From Cudoniella acicularis (taxonomy: Eukaryota; Ascomycota; Leotiomycetes; Helotiales; Helotiaceae): 64,000 nt of DNA. How positions within the stretch are numbered: position 1 is the stretch's first letter; each line of letters opens with the position of its first letter. A program made the translations under genes and the position numbers. A model generated the notes under the pieces. That model did no database searches. It had not been told where the DNA came from and saw nothing but the letters and a program-made list of their open reading frames with translations. Below are positions 22,089 through 33,512 of this stretch, one piece after another. The stretch spans positions 20,992 to 84,991 of the forward strand of contig JAAMPI010000039.1 in the NCBI GenBank assembly GCA_013054445.1. The letters run 5' to 3'.

Positions 22089-24357
22089 ATGACGGCACCA
22101 AACGCTCCAGTCCCTACAGTGGGAGATTCTTCCGCAAAATCCCCAGAAAGGCCTTCATCACAACTTTTGGTCCCTGTATCACCAAGTCAACAACAATTTG
22201 GGTTTCGTCCAACAGAAAAGGGTCAAACCAGTTCCGTAGGAAGTGATGTTGAACCAAGTCAAATCAGCGAACCACCTTCACCCGGGCTCAAAAAAGAAGC
22301 AAGCGGGACGATTTTCGAGATCCCATCAGAACTCGATGAAGGTGATGACGAGAATCATCAAGGTATATGGTGGAAGTCTCCCACGCTCATGATTGGGTTT
22401 CTGATTTTGGGAATTGCTGCTTGCTCTGCTCATCATGGATGGTACGCGCATCTGAGTGGTCGGCAAGTAGGCGATGATATTTCGCAACAATGGGCTCTGA
22501 GGTAAGCAGATCTTGAATTCGGGCTAGGATATCGATTTGACTGCATTTAGAGCTGGAAATGCCTTTGCCTTTCTCTCTAATACGTGCTTTGTGGCATCAG
22601 CTAGCTTTGCGTATACTCAATGGCTTTGGAAGGTTCTTCAAACCCAAGAGTTCAAGGTTAAAGGTCTCGAGGCGGTGTTTGGTTTTGACAACTCAATATC
22701 TGCTGTTGTGAAGGTCAAATATATGAGGAAGTTGGGCTGGGCAGCGTTAATAGCGCTAATTGTTTGGTAAGTAATACCTTCTTCATTTTTTCTTCAAATT
22801 TATGTTAATACTGAGAAGGTGTCTCCCAATCGCTTCCCTGTTTACACCTGCAACACTCGGAGTTATTCCAAGCACCCTGATAAGCAATATCATCGCCTCG
22901 GTAGCTGTGCTTGATATGTATAGCCAAACTCAAACCACAAGCTTCGCATTTTCTGCGGTAGATCCAACCACCAACACCATCATATTCCTTGGTCCCCGGA
23001 CCCTAATCTATCGTCTCTCAACCGCCACTGCAACAGCAGGTCAAATTCTAACCATCATCCCTCCATTCGTAAACTCAAGTTACTCCTTAGACTTCTACGG
23101 TCCATACGTGCAATGCCAGCAAGCAAACGAAACAGAAGCAGGCATCATCTCGAGCCTACGCAACCAGTCAATCTCGCAAATCACAGGCGACACTCTCGAA
23201 ACAGACAACTGCTACTTCGCATTCGTGCCCGACTTTGGCCTACTAAACAGCGGCACCACACCAGATCATGGCGTGCAAATGGTATCCCAAGAGCGGCTGC
23301 AAGAACCAGGCAACGCTTCAAATGAAATCTGGATGGTATACTCACGCTGGGCGTGGAACTCCTCTGGGCAGCAAACAGCCGTAGATCGTTATACGACCTG
23401 TCAGTTATGGAACGCATCATACACCATCGATCTCTCCTTCCAAGAAGGATCTCAAAATATCACCAAACACGATCTTGAGCTGAAAAATCTCGTCCCTTAT
23501 CCCACGCCCTACCAACAAAATTCTCCAGATGTGATTGTACAGCATTCCTACTCTGCAGTCATGTGGGCGTTGACCGACTTACTCGTCGGTTCCATGGGCC
23601 TATTTTCCCAAATATCAAACGGCACGAATACAAGCACTATCACGAACTTCAGCGAGATCACTACAACGCTCGAGAGGACGAGCCTCTTGGGCAGTTCGGA
23701 CTTAGATGTGTTTTTCGACAAGAATCATTGGATGACAAACAATATTAGTGGGAACTATACCCCTAGTGCACAACGACAGGCAGATATTGAGTTTGCGGGC
23801 AATAAAACGTTGGAAGAGCTGATACCGGAATTGGCGTTTAACACCACTGTGGGGTTTATGAATAATTGGTTGTTATCGTAAGTCGTCTCATCTCTCTACC
23901 TCCTCATCCACATTTCCAATTCCTAAAGTCTTCCAAGGAGGGAAGAATGAAATTGTTAATTTGGGAAATTGAGGAAAACAGACCCCCACAAAACCTCACC
24001 ATAACCACTCACACCTCAATAAACATCTACAGCTATAAACACACCATCCTCTTACTCTCCTACGGCCTTGCTATCTTCTTCGCCCTCCTCGCCAATCTCT
24101 CCGGCGCATACGCGTACCTGCGCAATGGCGTAGCACACGATCGTGGATTTGCGGCCGTCATGGCTGCGACGAGGGATCCACATATTGGTGAGGGATTTGA
24201 TGAGCGGATGGCGGGACGATTGCCGGTCCAGAGGAAGATTAGGGATATGAAGATGAGGTATGAGCAGAATGGGGTGGGTGGGGGAAAGTTTAGGAGAGTA
24301 TTGGAGGTGGGGACGAAGAAGAAGAGGGTGCTTAGACGAGTGAGCGTTTGGACGTGA
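22089..24357 (+). CDS. fungal multi-pass membrane protein with large N-glycosylated loop
   Basis: Four or five exons. The N-terminal 90 residues are Ser/Pro-rich and cytosolic-looking. Membrane segments follow: SPTLMIGFLILGIAACSAHH, FLSNTCFVASASFAYTQWLW and KLGWAALIALIVW, where the next exon continues with CLPIASLFTPATLGVIPSTL. Then comes a loop of some 330 residues with many NxS/T sites (NSSY, NASN, NGTN, NTST), which must face outside. A last helix, ILLLSYGLAIFFALLANLSG, leads to a basic tail. In many fungal genomes such proteins are labelled formylmethionine-deformylase-like, but I see no enzyme motif and make no functional claim. Introns lie at about 22502-22550, 22767-22840 and 23879-23995. 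The frame is intact despite decayed neighbours on both sides. Confidence 0.75.
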
Positions 24358-24464
24358 TGTTGGGGTTGTGAGTGTGAGCCTGGGCGGATTGAGGGATAGT
24401 GGAATGACATGTGATGTTGAGATATTTAGAGGGGATATGTTATATGTTCAATAGGCATAGATTT

Positions 24465-24717
24465 TGTTGCATTATTAGGTAATAAGCACTATTCTAGGCT
24501 TAAGGTTTAAACCTTACTAGAATCTTCTAGGTTGTTCTTTGATTTATAAGCTTTGATTTATAAGCGTTGATTTCTAAGCGTTGATTTCTAAGTTATAGAA
24601 GCTTCTAGTAACTACACTCGTAGTATATATAGTCCACTCACCCCTTTGTAGATAGATAAGTCTTTAAGTCAAATTCATATTATTATTCTATATACTTGAA
24701 TCACTCTCGACCTAACA
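24465..24717 (+). mobile_element. candidate solo LTR (Copia-like ends)
   Basis: A 253-bp segment starting TGTTGCATTATTAGG and ending CTCGACCTAACA. It thus has TGTT...AACA ends typical of Copia LTRs and a TATATATA motif near 24632. It also contains four tandem copies of GATTTATAAGC / GATTTCTAAGC at 24539-24592. There is no obvious five-base target duplication (GATTT on the left, GTCGA on the right), so it may be a degraded element. The strand is uncertain. Confidence 0.3.
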
Positions 24718-26488
24718 GTCGACTCTTCTTCCGCCCTTCACCATAGCCGCCTACCGACGACTATATAGATATATCTTCTATATACTATATACCGCGTACT
24801 ACGGCTATACCATATATACCCTTACCTCCAACAGATTTCCTTTTTTTTTAATTGATAGATAGAGAAATACTACTTGAACTAAATTAAAATTCCTTTATAA
24901 TCTATAATCTCATAATAATCTAGAATAATTCTAATAAATACAAAATTATAAGTTCTTAAAATTAGACTTAGAGAAAAAAGTAATAAAATTATTTAAAATC
25001 AAATTGATAAAAATCGCTAATTTCTAAAAGTGTAAGTATAAGTTGTATATAATTATACTTTTTATTCTACCTATAGTACTTCAGCGCAGCCCTACTCGCG
25101 GCGAGTCGCTTAGAATAAAGGGTCAGCTGGAGCCGATTTAGAAATTGCCAATCAACGACAATACCAACCTATCACTCAGCCACGCAGTTGGTACTTATTA
25201 GACGTGTTCACTCTAAAAACTTATTTCTATTTGCTGGTTGTTATTTAAAACCTGTCTAGCTTCCTTTGCCCCAGACTCTCGACGACCAACCCAGCATCCA
25301 GAGATGCTAGCGGTAGGCTGTGTTCAGCATTATATACTTATTGAGAGGAAGTGAAATGGCATTCAACTAGGAAGAATGTCCCATTTGTTTTCTTCTTAGG
25401 AATCGACAATCTCTACATCACTGGTAAGAAGAATTGTTGAATGCAGTGATGTCAAATGTCTTTCTTTACCACTCACGAATTTTGACCACTCTCACTAAAT
25501 CAGCCTTCGCAACTCATTTGATTTCCTATGCATACCAAAGGCGTCCTTGCACTGCCTCTGAAATTTGAGAAGAGCCTAAGAAGAATTCAGGGAGCAAATA
25601 GATGACTGAACGAGTATTTATGCCACGACTCGGAACCCACCTCTAAATCCACTGTAGAGCGCGCCTTGAATTCCAACAGTTGTTTTCCTTGTATCTGAAA
25701 ATTTTGTCAAAAGCAGATACGAGTAGAAGAACAGAGACGCTATCTCATTAGAGTAGAGTTTGCCACCTATAAATTTAAGTACTACTACGCTACTAAACAA
25801 TATAGACGTTAAATATTATCGATATTTTCTAGATCTTCTGGTATCATCGACCTCTACAAAAGCACTCTTCGAGGAATCCTCGAAGCGTCCACGGGATAGA
25901 ACGCCGCGTAGCCCTGGTAGTTCTCTTGGTCAAAACAGGGTGGCAAAATTCTGGAGTAGGCCTGACAGGGCTACGCAGAAGAGGCGTACAGGAGAGAGAG
26001 CAGGGGGGGAAGCTCGGGTAACGAAAGTAAAATTAAAGCTCCACTACGAATCTATAGACAGTCCACTGCCTTCTACCTTCTTCTTTCTACCAATCTGCCT
26101 TTGAAACTATTCTCAAGTCCCTTCCTTTCTGTGTGCATTCTGCCCCCTGGGTCCCTGGCGTGTGTAAGAGAGAGAGAGAGAGAGAGAGAGAAAGAAGAAA
26201 AGAAGAGAAGAAAATCATAAGGTAAAAAGTAGGTAAAGAGCGAACTGGCTCTAACCGAGCTCGTGGAAGCCCGAAGTGGAGTCTCTACTTAAGTAACTGA
26301 CCCGAGGAGGTAGGTCTGAGCGGACCCCCTAGGAGAGTGAGACGCGGCACGCTCGGGTGGCATTTAATCCCCTGTATTGTAATTTATGCACTTTCGAACA
26401 CTTGAACGATCGATTCCTATAGGCTCTAGTACGCTAAAGTTACAGCGTTTCACACGCTATAGTCTGCTGTAGGTCCATTCCCTCAGAT
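24718..26488. other. AT-rich to repeat-derived spacer
   Basis: 24830-25080 is extremely AT-rich. 25830-26480 is GC-richer and holds a (GA)n microsatellite at 26168-26191. A 19-base word AAAGCACTCTTCGAGGAAT at 25859-25877 recurs inverted at 26493-26511. The stretch 25830-26480 looks like retroelement or LTR debris, but no reverse transcriptase or integrase motif is present. Confidence 0.4.
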
Positions 26489-29400
26489 CTATTCCTCGAA
26501 GAGTGCTTTCGAAGGGGACTTCCTCGCCCCCCCAACATGGGTTTCCAATTCCAAGTCTGACGGACTTTGTGCTATTGCCATCTCAGCATCCTCGTTCAGA
26601 AGAACCTCAACGGCCATTGGAGGACGAAACACAAGTCGAATCGGGATGCCTTTCACACGGTAATCCAAGCCGCTATCGTCCCTGCCTTTTAAATATAAGT
26701 CCTGGAACTTGGCCAGTAAAGTTTCGGATGAGGACCTCTTTCTATCTTTAGATAGCACAACTAGCATCTCGGTCTCGATAACTTCAAGAGCCCATATATC
26801 ATAAGAACGAGTGATTAAGCTACCCTTAATGTCGCATTCTGGAGGTCGATAGCATTGGAACTTGCATGCTCCGGTATTCGGGATATTCGATCCTGTGGTT
26901 TCGCCGCCTTTGCAATTAAAGGATGATGAACCTATGTCAGATACTGCAAGAGTTCATTTGGATCAATAGTAGACTTGAACCAGAGGATAGTATCGGGATT
27001 GATGTCCCTATATATGACATATCGCCTCGCCTCCGGATTTTGCGGGCGCTTTAAGCCATGATGTATTGTGTCAATTGCAACCATAATTCCAGAACACTGT
27101 TTTGCAACCCATCGAACCGCAGCAATATCTATGTTAGGCTTCGATTCTCTTTTTTCCTAGTATTCGTCAAGACTAGAGTCTTGGAACGGGAATAGGAAGT
27201 GCCACTGTCGGCAGAAGGTAAAGGTTGATAATTAAATTACGAGATGATCGTGCACTAAAGTGTTGAACGGTTGCAATTGTACTGATTCGTTCTGAAACCT
27301 CGATGTATTATCGAAATCATACTTGTGAAGAACCTTTATGGAAAAAAAGTCGTCGTCCAAAGAAATCTGCCAAGTTCATAAGCTTATACTGACTTTCCCC
27401 TGAGACAGCATGAGCGACTTACAGCTTTAAGAGCGTTATGAAAATCATGACTTAACTGGTTAATCCTTACGGAGGTGGACCAGCCTTCTATCGGTTGCCC
27501 CCACGCGAAGTGGGAAAGGTTGATTTGGACACCATGGAAGGATGACTTCGTTTCCGAAGTTATAATGCTTGATGTTATTGGCGTGGCCAATGTCAAAGAA
27601 TAGCACTAAGACTCGTCATTGCAGCAGGCAGAAAGCCTCTTTCTCGAATGTCCGCCACTCCGAAAAGCTCCGCAGTGACTGCTCTGGGTACCCTCCGCGA
27701 CACATACACAATCACGATGTATTGTAATGGTAAGTCCTCGTCACCGATGCCTTCTTCGACGAACCTCTCGATTTCGTTGCCCCGTTCCAAGAGAAGGAGT
27801 GGAGCCAAGATTCTCACGTACTGTACAACTTCCATTGCTTTGGAATCAACACCTCATCTGGTCGGATGTAATTGAGATATGCCTCAACCTTCTCCCAACT
27901 GAAATACTGGAGCAACTCGTTGCTAACTCTGCGTCTAGACAGAATATACTTTAACAATGTGATAGACCAAAACCTAGTCTTGCCATCTCCATGCAGGGTC
28001 TCGTGTTTCCTCAGCAACGTTATGAGTGGCGTCTTGTCGTTTTTGGGGATACATGGCAAGTGAGAGCCATATTTCCTTGAGATTTCAGCCACTTCGATGT
28101 CGCGAATCCTCTGCCGCCCAACGGGCTGTATCTTGAGTTCATCCTAGTCGAACCCATCGTCGGTGACAAATGGGGGCCTATCGGCTACAGGTTCATCGTC
28201 ATTTGGGCCGATCTTTCGCCGTGACGACTCTAGGCCCAAGTCGTCTACATCGAACCAAGTAATGGATTCTTGAAATTCCGATAATAGACGAAACAATTTG
28301 GTCTTCAACTGGTCATTCTCTGGGCTAGACAGGCGTCTGCTTGTGGATTCGGTTATGCTTCTGGTGTCGCCCTCCATATAAGATATCGCATCTATGGCAG
28401 AAATCGGTTGCAAGGAGATGATCATCAGATAGTGCAGACGTTCAGCAATGTGTAAACCAATAGACCAGGTTGTGGTTCTCCTCTCTGCTCTACTATAACC
28501 TGATGAATGTTTGGTCCACTTTCCAGGCATCTTTGGGGACCCGACTCGCCTCTGTTCTCCTTGTAGCTCTTCAGTAATAGAGGTGGTATTGCCATGCTTG
28601 TCGTACGATGTAGATTCGGACTCAAAAGGGAACAAACAAAGAGGGCAAGATGAAGCGTGCCGCAGGCTTTCTGCTTCCCTACTATGAATCTCTTATGCCC
28701 AGTATTGAGAGTAGTTGGACATCATGTAATCGAACCAAGCCCTCGATGAAGAATAAGTCGGTCGCGACTCGAAACAACTTTCGTCAATGCAGACATAAGG
28801 CTGAAGGTCATGTCTGTAATGGTGTCTGAATAAACAAGAAATCTTCGTTTAGCAGGTAGTTCACTTATGACTCGTCCCTTGTATGCAGTGTATGGACAAA
28901 TGCTCAGTAGAGGAGGAGATGATATTGCTAAGTCTTAGAGCGAGCAAGAACTGCGAATATGTGTGCACTGCGCTAGGCAGCAACATTGTGGCCTCAAGCC
29001 AACACCCTGAACACTCAAGGGAAAGAGTGTGTGCACCTACCATCCTTCATCCAACCATACTGTATAGCCATTCTCTTTTGTCTGTACAAGGGAGCGATTG
29101 ATAATTTGGAAGCAGAACTGATAAATAGCAAATATCATAATCTTTGCTATCTTCAAACTCTGGAAGAGGTGGCTCTTTGGGCCGTGTTGTGTGGTATGGT
29201 TAGGGTCTTTGACGGTATCGACCCAGAAACAGTCAAAGCAGAAGCCCTAAGGATCTCGGGTAGCCGGTTCGTATCTATGGACGACTCCGGAATATCACCA
29301 ATGACACGGCCTGCGTTGTCCTTAGGGTATTTCGTATGATTCTCCGTCTTGCTGTCCGTTAAAGCCATAACCTCATTTATCACCTTTTTGCTCTTTGGTT

Positions 29401-29660
29401 CATCGATGCCGATGCTGGGAGCTGTGAATAGACTAGCATTCTCCCCAGTGTATCCCATTCGATAAGACTCATACTTTAGTTTCGCGTATTTATCAGTCAT
29501 GGCGTCAGCCAATTGCTGGCTCAGACTTTCCGGGAAGTTTGGGTAGAGAGAATCCAGGACAAGATATGCTCTGTTCTCGAAATCACTCAACCGAACCAAA
29601 TCTGGATGCTGGGAGGCAAATCTTCTTGTTCGTGCCGTTGCCGCTGATCGTGATGATTAT
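26489..29660 (-). pseudogene. decayed fungal protein kinase
   Basis: Reading the minus strand gives ordered fragments of one protein. First comes HPDLVRLSDFENRAYLVLDSL (about 29600). A second block of 28635-27814 is broken only by an in-frame TAG at 28144-28146. Then, after a frameshift near 27835, MEVVQYVRILAPLLLLERGN and FVEEGIGDEDLPLQ. Finally kinase pieces follow: WVAKQCSGIMVAIDTIHHG, RDINPDTILWF (catalytic loop region, about 26990), SDIGSS at the DFG position, YRPPEC (APE region) and SYDIWAL. A one-base frame change separates the catalytic loop from the DIG motif near 26950. The blocks match the fungal serine/threonine kinase family with a long N-terminal region. Multiple stops and frameshifts make it a pseudogene. 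Confidence 0.6.
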
Positions 29661-30189
29661 CTAATCACAATCCTGAGTTTGTTGAGACGGATGATAGAAG
29701 TTCTGCAGGAGAGAGTGTCGCAGCACAGCACATCTGACTTACCGAGGAAGAGGTTTCGCTGCAGCATGTCCAGCAGCCGGATGATCATATCCTTCAGTGC
29801 TGGATGGTTTCGCAGTTAATAATTCAGACAAGAATTCTTGCCGTTGAAGACGCCCAAGAAAGACACCTACGCGTCGAAATGGGCGTTTGATCCCATTTTC
29901 TCCGACTATGGCCAGCTAGGGATGAGAGATGTCAAGCGGGTTGCCGCCAGAGCCATCACTTTCCTCATTCGAGGCCACAAGTGGATTCAATGTCACATTG
30001 CCCTACCGCAGTTCCGAAGGGCGGAGAAGGAGAGTGAGGTTCGAGAAAAATCAAGAGAAGAACAAACACGTCGAACCGGCGGTTGGGGGATGTGGCTGGG
30101 GGAGGGGTTCATGACAGAGCGAAACCAACGGTAAGTTGAACACTCGGCCACGTATCCTTTGCGCAACACTAAGTTTGAATTGTCTCAGA

Positions 30190-30898
30190 GATTCAACGTG
30201 GTCAAAATGCGTCTTTGATAAGATGGAGGGATTTCGGCGTTCCTGTGAAGAATACGCCGCAACCTCTCGCATAAGTCTTGCTCCTGGCACGGGTGCTCAA
30301 GCTAGGATTCGAATTGCAATTCTAGATACAGGAGTCAACAGATTCCATTCGCGCGTACTTGACGGCTTCCACCCCAACTCAAAGCAATTGCTACCAGAAT
30401 TGTGCCGTAGTTGGACCTACGGTGCAAGCGGTGTTCAAGAACCTTACAACGTTCACGATTCCGACGGGCACGGGACGAATATGATAGATCTGCTGATGAG
30501 GACAGTGCCACACGTGGAAATATGCGTTGCCAAGGTGTTCGAGCGAAGGACATTCGATATCAAGGAGGCGACATGTATATTTGAGGCAGGATTCCTTTGC
30601 ATCGTCTTTTTACGGTTGAGATACTTTCGGCGCCTCAGCTGATCACTCGATGATCTAGGCCATCGACCATGCTGTGAAACGGTGGAACGTGGACATCGTG
30701 ATAATGTCGTTTGGTCTCGATCGAGGAAAAGATTGCGGGCGCACGTGGGACGATATTCTTCGCTGCTGCAGGGAATTATGGGCAAAACGCACCAAGATCG
30801 TTTCTAGCAAGTTCTCCTGACGTCATTTGCGTACACGCGAGTGACGGAATGGCAAGGAAGGGGGTATCAGCTCCTGGCCTGGGCCCGACGACGACAAT
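30190..30898 (+). pseudogene. decayed subtilisin-like serine protease (S8)
   Basis: Catalytic Asp lies in IRIAILDTGVNRFHS and catalytic His in VHDSDGHGTNMIDLL, followed by VEICVAKVF. After a likely intron (about 30580-30659), AIDHAVKRWNVDIVIMSFGLD matches the subtilase core. A frameshift near 30717 then leads to GTIFFAAAGNYGQNAPRSF (oxyanion Asn) and DVICVHASDGM. No GTSxA motif with the catalytic Ser follows; the frame ends at 30909. It is therefore both frameshifted and truncated. The segment 29838-30134 upstream may be its 5' part, but I cannot show this. Confidence 0.6.
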
Positions 30899-31577
30899 TT
30901 CATCACTCTAAGGATGGACATCGACTTCAACATGCTGTTCGCGACAACAAGATCGCCAGGGCGGCCAACCGACGAGACCCTGAAGGTGGAGAAAATCCTG
31001 ACGAGGTACTTTGTCCTGACGAAGAAGTACATGAAAGACGCTCTGGAGGTGCCTAATGTGGCCGCTTTCGTCGACCGGCCCGGGAAGAAGAAGCCGTGGT
31101 ACATGATTACCAGGATCAAGATCGTCGTTGGGGCGTCGCTGTCGAAAGCTAAGACTAAGAAGACGAAGTTTAGTGGCTAGGGGGGGCGTGAGTGACCCTC
31201 ATACCGGCCCCGGTGGGGGCGCTGACGGGGGCTACGCAATACAAGACTCTGCCAATGTCGGGTTTGAGGAATCTTCTGAGTTCGTGCTGGGCTTCCGCGT
31301 GCGGAAGATCTATTGGAAGGATAATGTCAGGATAGCTACTGGTAACGTTGCTGGCGCTACTCTTGAGGAGTGCGAGCGGGTTGAGGAGCCTGGTGTCCAT
31401 AATAACATGGTTGTTATCGATGATTTCAGTGTTGACGACGCCTCTAATAAAGAAGTGTTTGCGATCGAAGGGGAGCTGGACGGGATTGAACCCTCTACCT
31501 GGGTTCTGCTACGATTTCACTACTCTATAAACTCTATTTCAGATTATCCTACTTGTACTTCGTTACTTTACTTATAG
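30899..31577 (+). pseudogene. remnant of an unrecognised fungal protein, frameshifted
   Basis: A frame with DDNFITLRMDIDFNMLFATT, ALEVPNVAAFVDRPGKKKPW and MITRIKIVVGASLSKAK ends at 31180. In a second frame after a G run at 31180-31187 comes GFEESSEFVLGFRVRKIYW, then NMVVIDDFSVDD and EGELDG. The two parts read like one conserved protein broken by an indel in the G run. I have a general memory of similar uncharacterised ascomycete proteins but cannot assign a function. It directly abuts the subtilase remnant. Confidence 0.45.
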
Positions 31578-32281
31578 TTAGGTTAGTGTGATAACGAAGG
31601 GACCCATGAATAGTACCCTTGATGTTTTCAACACTAACTCAAGGAGGTTTAGTCAACGGGGTATGCCAAGATATATTAGAGGTGATCAAAAATTAAGGTT
31701 GGGTTGTGTGTGCTTGCAGCTGGTTAAATAGTTAGTGTAAGGGAGGTTATTTGTTTGTTGACACTTATAGCTAGGCGGTCAGACTCCCTCGCTTATTTTA
31801 GCAACCCGCTCCCTACAAAAAAGGGGGGACTGGCTTATTTTTAGATCTTTTTCAGCTAATCAAGGGACTTGAAAACTGTTTACGAAGTTATGGTCGAAAA
31901 TTTATTTGATTCTTGGAATGGATTGAAAAATCATTTGAAGTTTCCAATTCGACAGAAATGTGGAATTAAGTACAGCGCGCAGGCCCAATTGTTCGCTGAG
32001 TTTCAGTGTTCCAAGACTCGTAAGGCAGCGAACAGTCGCCAGAGTACAGAGAGCACGCCCCTAAAAGTTAGCGAGTGCGCGCTAGCCCTTAAACCCCTTC
32101 GCATTCAGTCAATAAACCAACTCAAGTATACTTATATAAATTTAATTTCTATCGAGCGATAAAAACTTATTATTATGCAATAGCATGGGAACTAGTCAAT
32201 TCTTCCGTTGTTTAAACTATTTAATTATTCGTATACATTAGTTGTCGTTAAAATATTTTGAATTGTTTAATACATATCTTC

Positions 32282-32375
32282 GGATGAAATCCCTAATGAG
32301 TACTTTTAAAATAGAATATCTCAGTTACTGTGAGTAATTCAACTTATTCAAGTTTATAAGAGGCTTACAGTCAGA
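32282..32375 (+). repeat. dispersed repeat family, copy B
   Basis: Ordered words GATGAAATCCCTAATGAGTA, ACTTTTAAAATAGAATATCTC, TGAGTAATTC and AAGAGGCTTA parallel copies A (21017) and C (33008). Confidence 0.6.
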
Positions 32376-32662
32376 CCACCATGCGTGCATCGTTGTAGTC
32401 CTAAGGCATTGAGGCGACCGGATAGGTACTATCTCGCCCGCGTCTGGTGGGGCCGGCGTTTGTGTTTGTACTTTTTCTCATCTTGTTTACTCGTCTTGTC
32501 TCTTACTTGTTAGATTTTCGTGAGCAGTAACGAAGGATTTTTGAAATCGCGGCTTATATTGTAGAGGAGCTTTTGACGTTGGGCATTAAGCTACTCGCCT
32601 GATCAGGCAGTAACTGTGACCACTCCGGTCCGTAGGTTACTTAACCAGCGTTATATAATTAT

Positions 32663-33178
32663 TATACTGTCAAATACCTCAAATGCCACTTGAAAATATA
32701 TAAATACCCGATATACCCTTCATGCCACTATATATAATGCATCTATTTCCCATGTGTGAGGGGTCAAGAAATAGGGAATACGAGCAAACAAAGCTTTGAT
32801 TCAAAGACTAGAAGCTAAAGAGAGAAGAGAAAAGAGCTCTCTTTGTAGAGGTGAGAAGGCAACCTCATACATGCAAACGCAGTAGCACCTTCCAGACTCC
32901 ATGCGATATCCACGTGACGCCCCCCATGCCATGTTCCCTGATCTACGATACAAGTTAGTAAAAAATGACATAGAAATGCGAAAAGTCTTGTCAAAGGACT
33001 TTTTCAGATGAAACCCTAAATAAGCACTTATAAAACTAAATATCTCACTTCCTATGAGTAATTTCAAGTCTAAGTGAGGGTTGTAGGCTATTTATTCGGA
33101 TTGTCATTCCCTTGCTGAAGTGGCATTCAGGTACTAAATTTAGTTCAAGTGACATTTGGGGTATTTGGCATTAGTGTA
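32663..33178. mobile_element. MITE-like element with inverted ends
   Basis: CAAATACCTCAAATGCCACTTGAA at 32671-32694 matches the reverse complement of 33145-33168 at about 22 of 24 positions. Weaker inverted similarity (ATGCCACT / AGTGGCAT) continues inward at about 32724 and 33119. The length is about 515 bp and there is no coding frame, as expected for a non-autonomous DNA transposon. Target-site duplication is unclear. Confidence 0.5.
33008..33095 (+). repeat. dispersed repeat family, copy C
   Basis: GATGAAACCCTAAATAAGCA, AACTAAATATCTCAC, ATGAGTAATTTCAAGTCTAA and TTGTAGGCT follow the same order as copies A and B. This copy lies inside the inverted-repeat element at 32663-33178. Confidence 0.6.
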
Positions 33179-33512
33179 CAAAGTACCTAGTCGAGAAATA
33201 GTAAAGATGGAAACAACTTTATGTAGAAACAGAATAGACATTATTCTGTCATCAGTGATATTATTCGTGACACTCTACACATATAATACAGTATGAGCCT
33301 TCTTTCTTGATCGGCATCAAGTAATTCCACACGCCACCCAGCTACCCAGCCGCCGCGCTATGTAGAGAAGAGAGGGAATGAATGCATACATACATGCATG
33401 CTTACTTTGCTCAAGTGCCCACGAGCCCGGATCCAACACACAATCAATATACACGAAAGTTCCTTAGAAGCCAGCTAGCCACCTACCTCACCTCATCTCA
33501 TCTATTATCACC

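Larger units (their letters stand above)
31578..33512. other. AT-rich relic island between decayed genes and TIM50
   Basis: No gene is seen. It holds repeat copies at 32282-32375 and 33008-33095 and the inverted-repeat element at 32663-33178. From 33180 to 33512 is probable 3' flank of TIM50. Confidence 0.5.
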
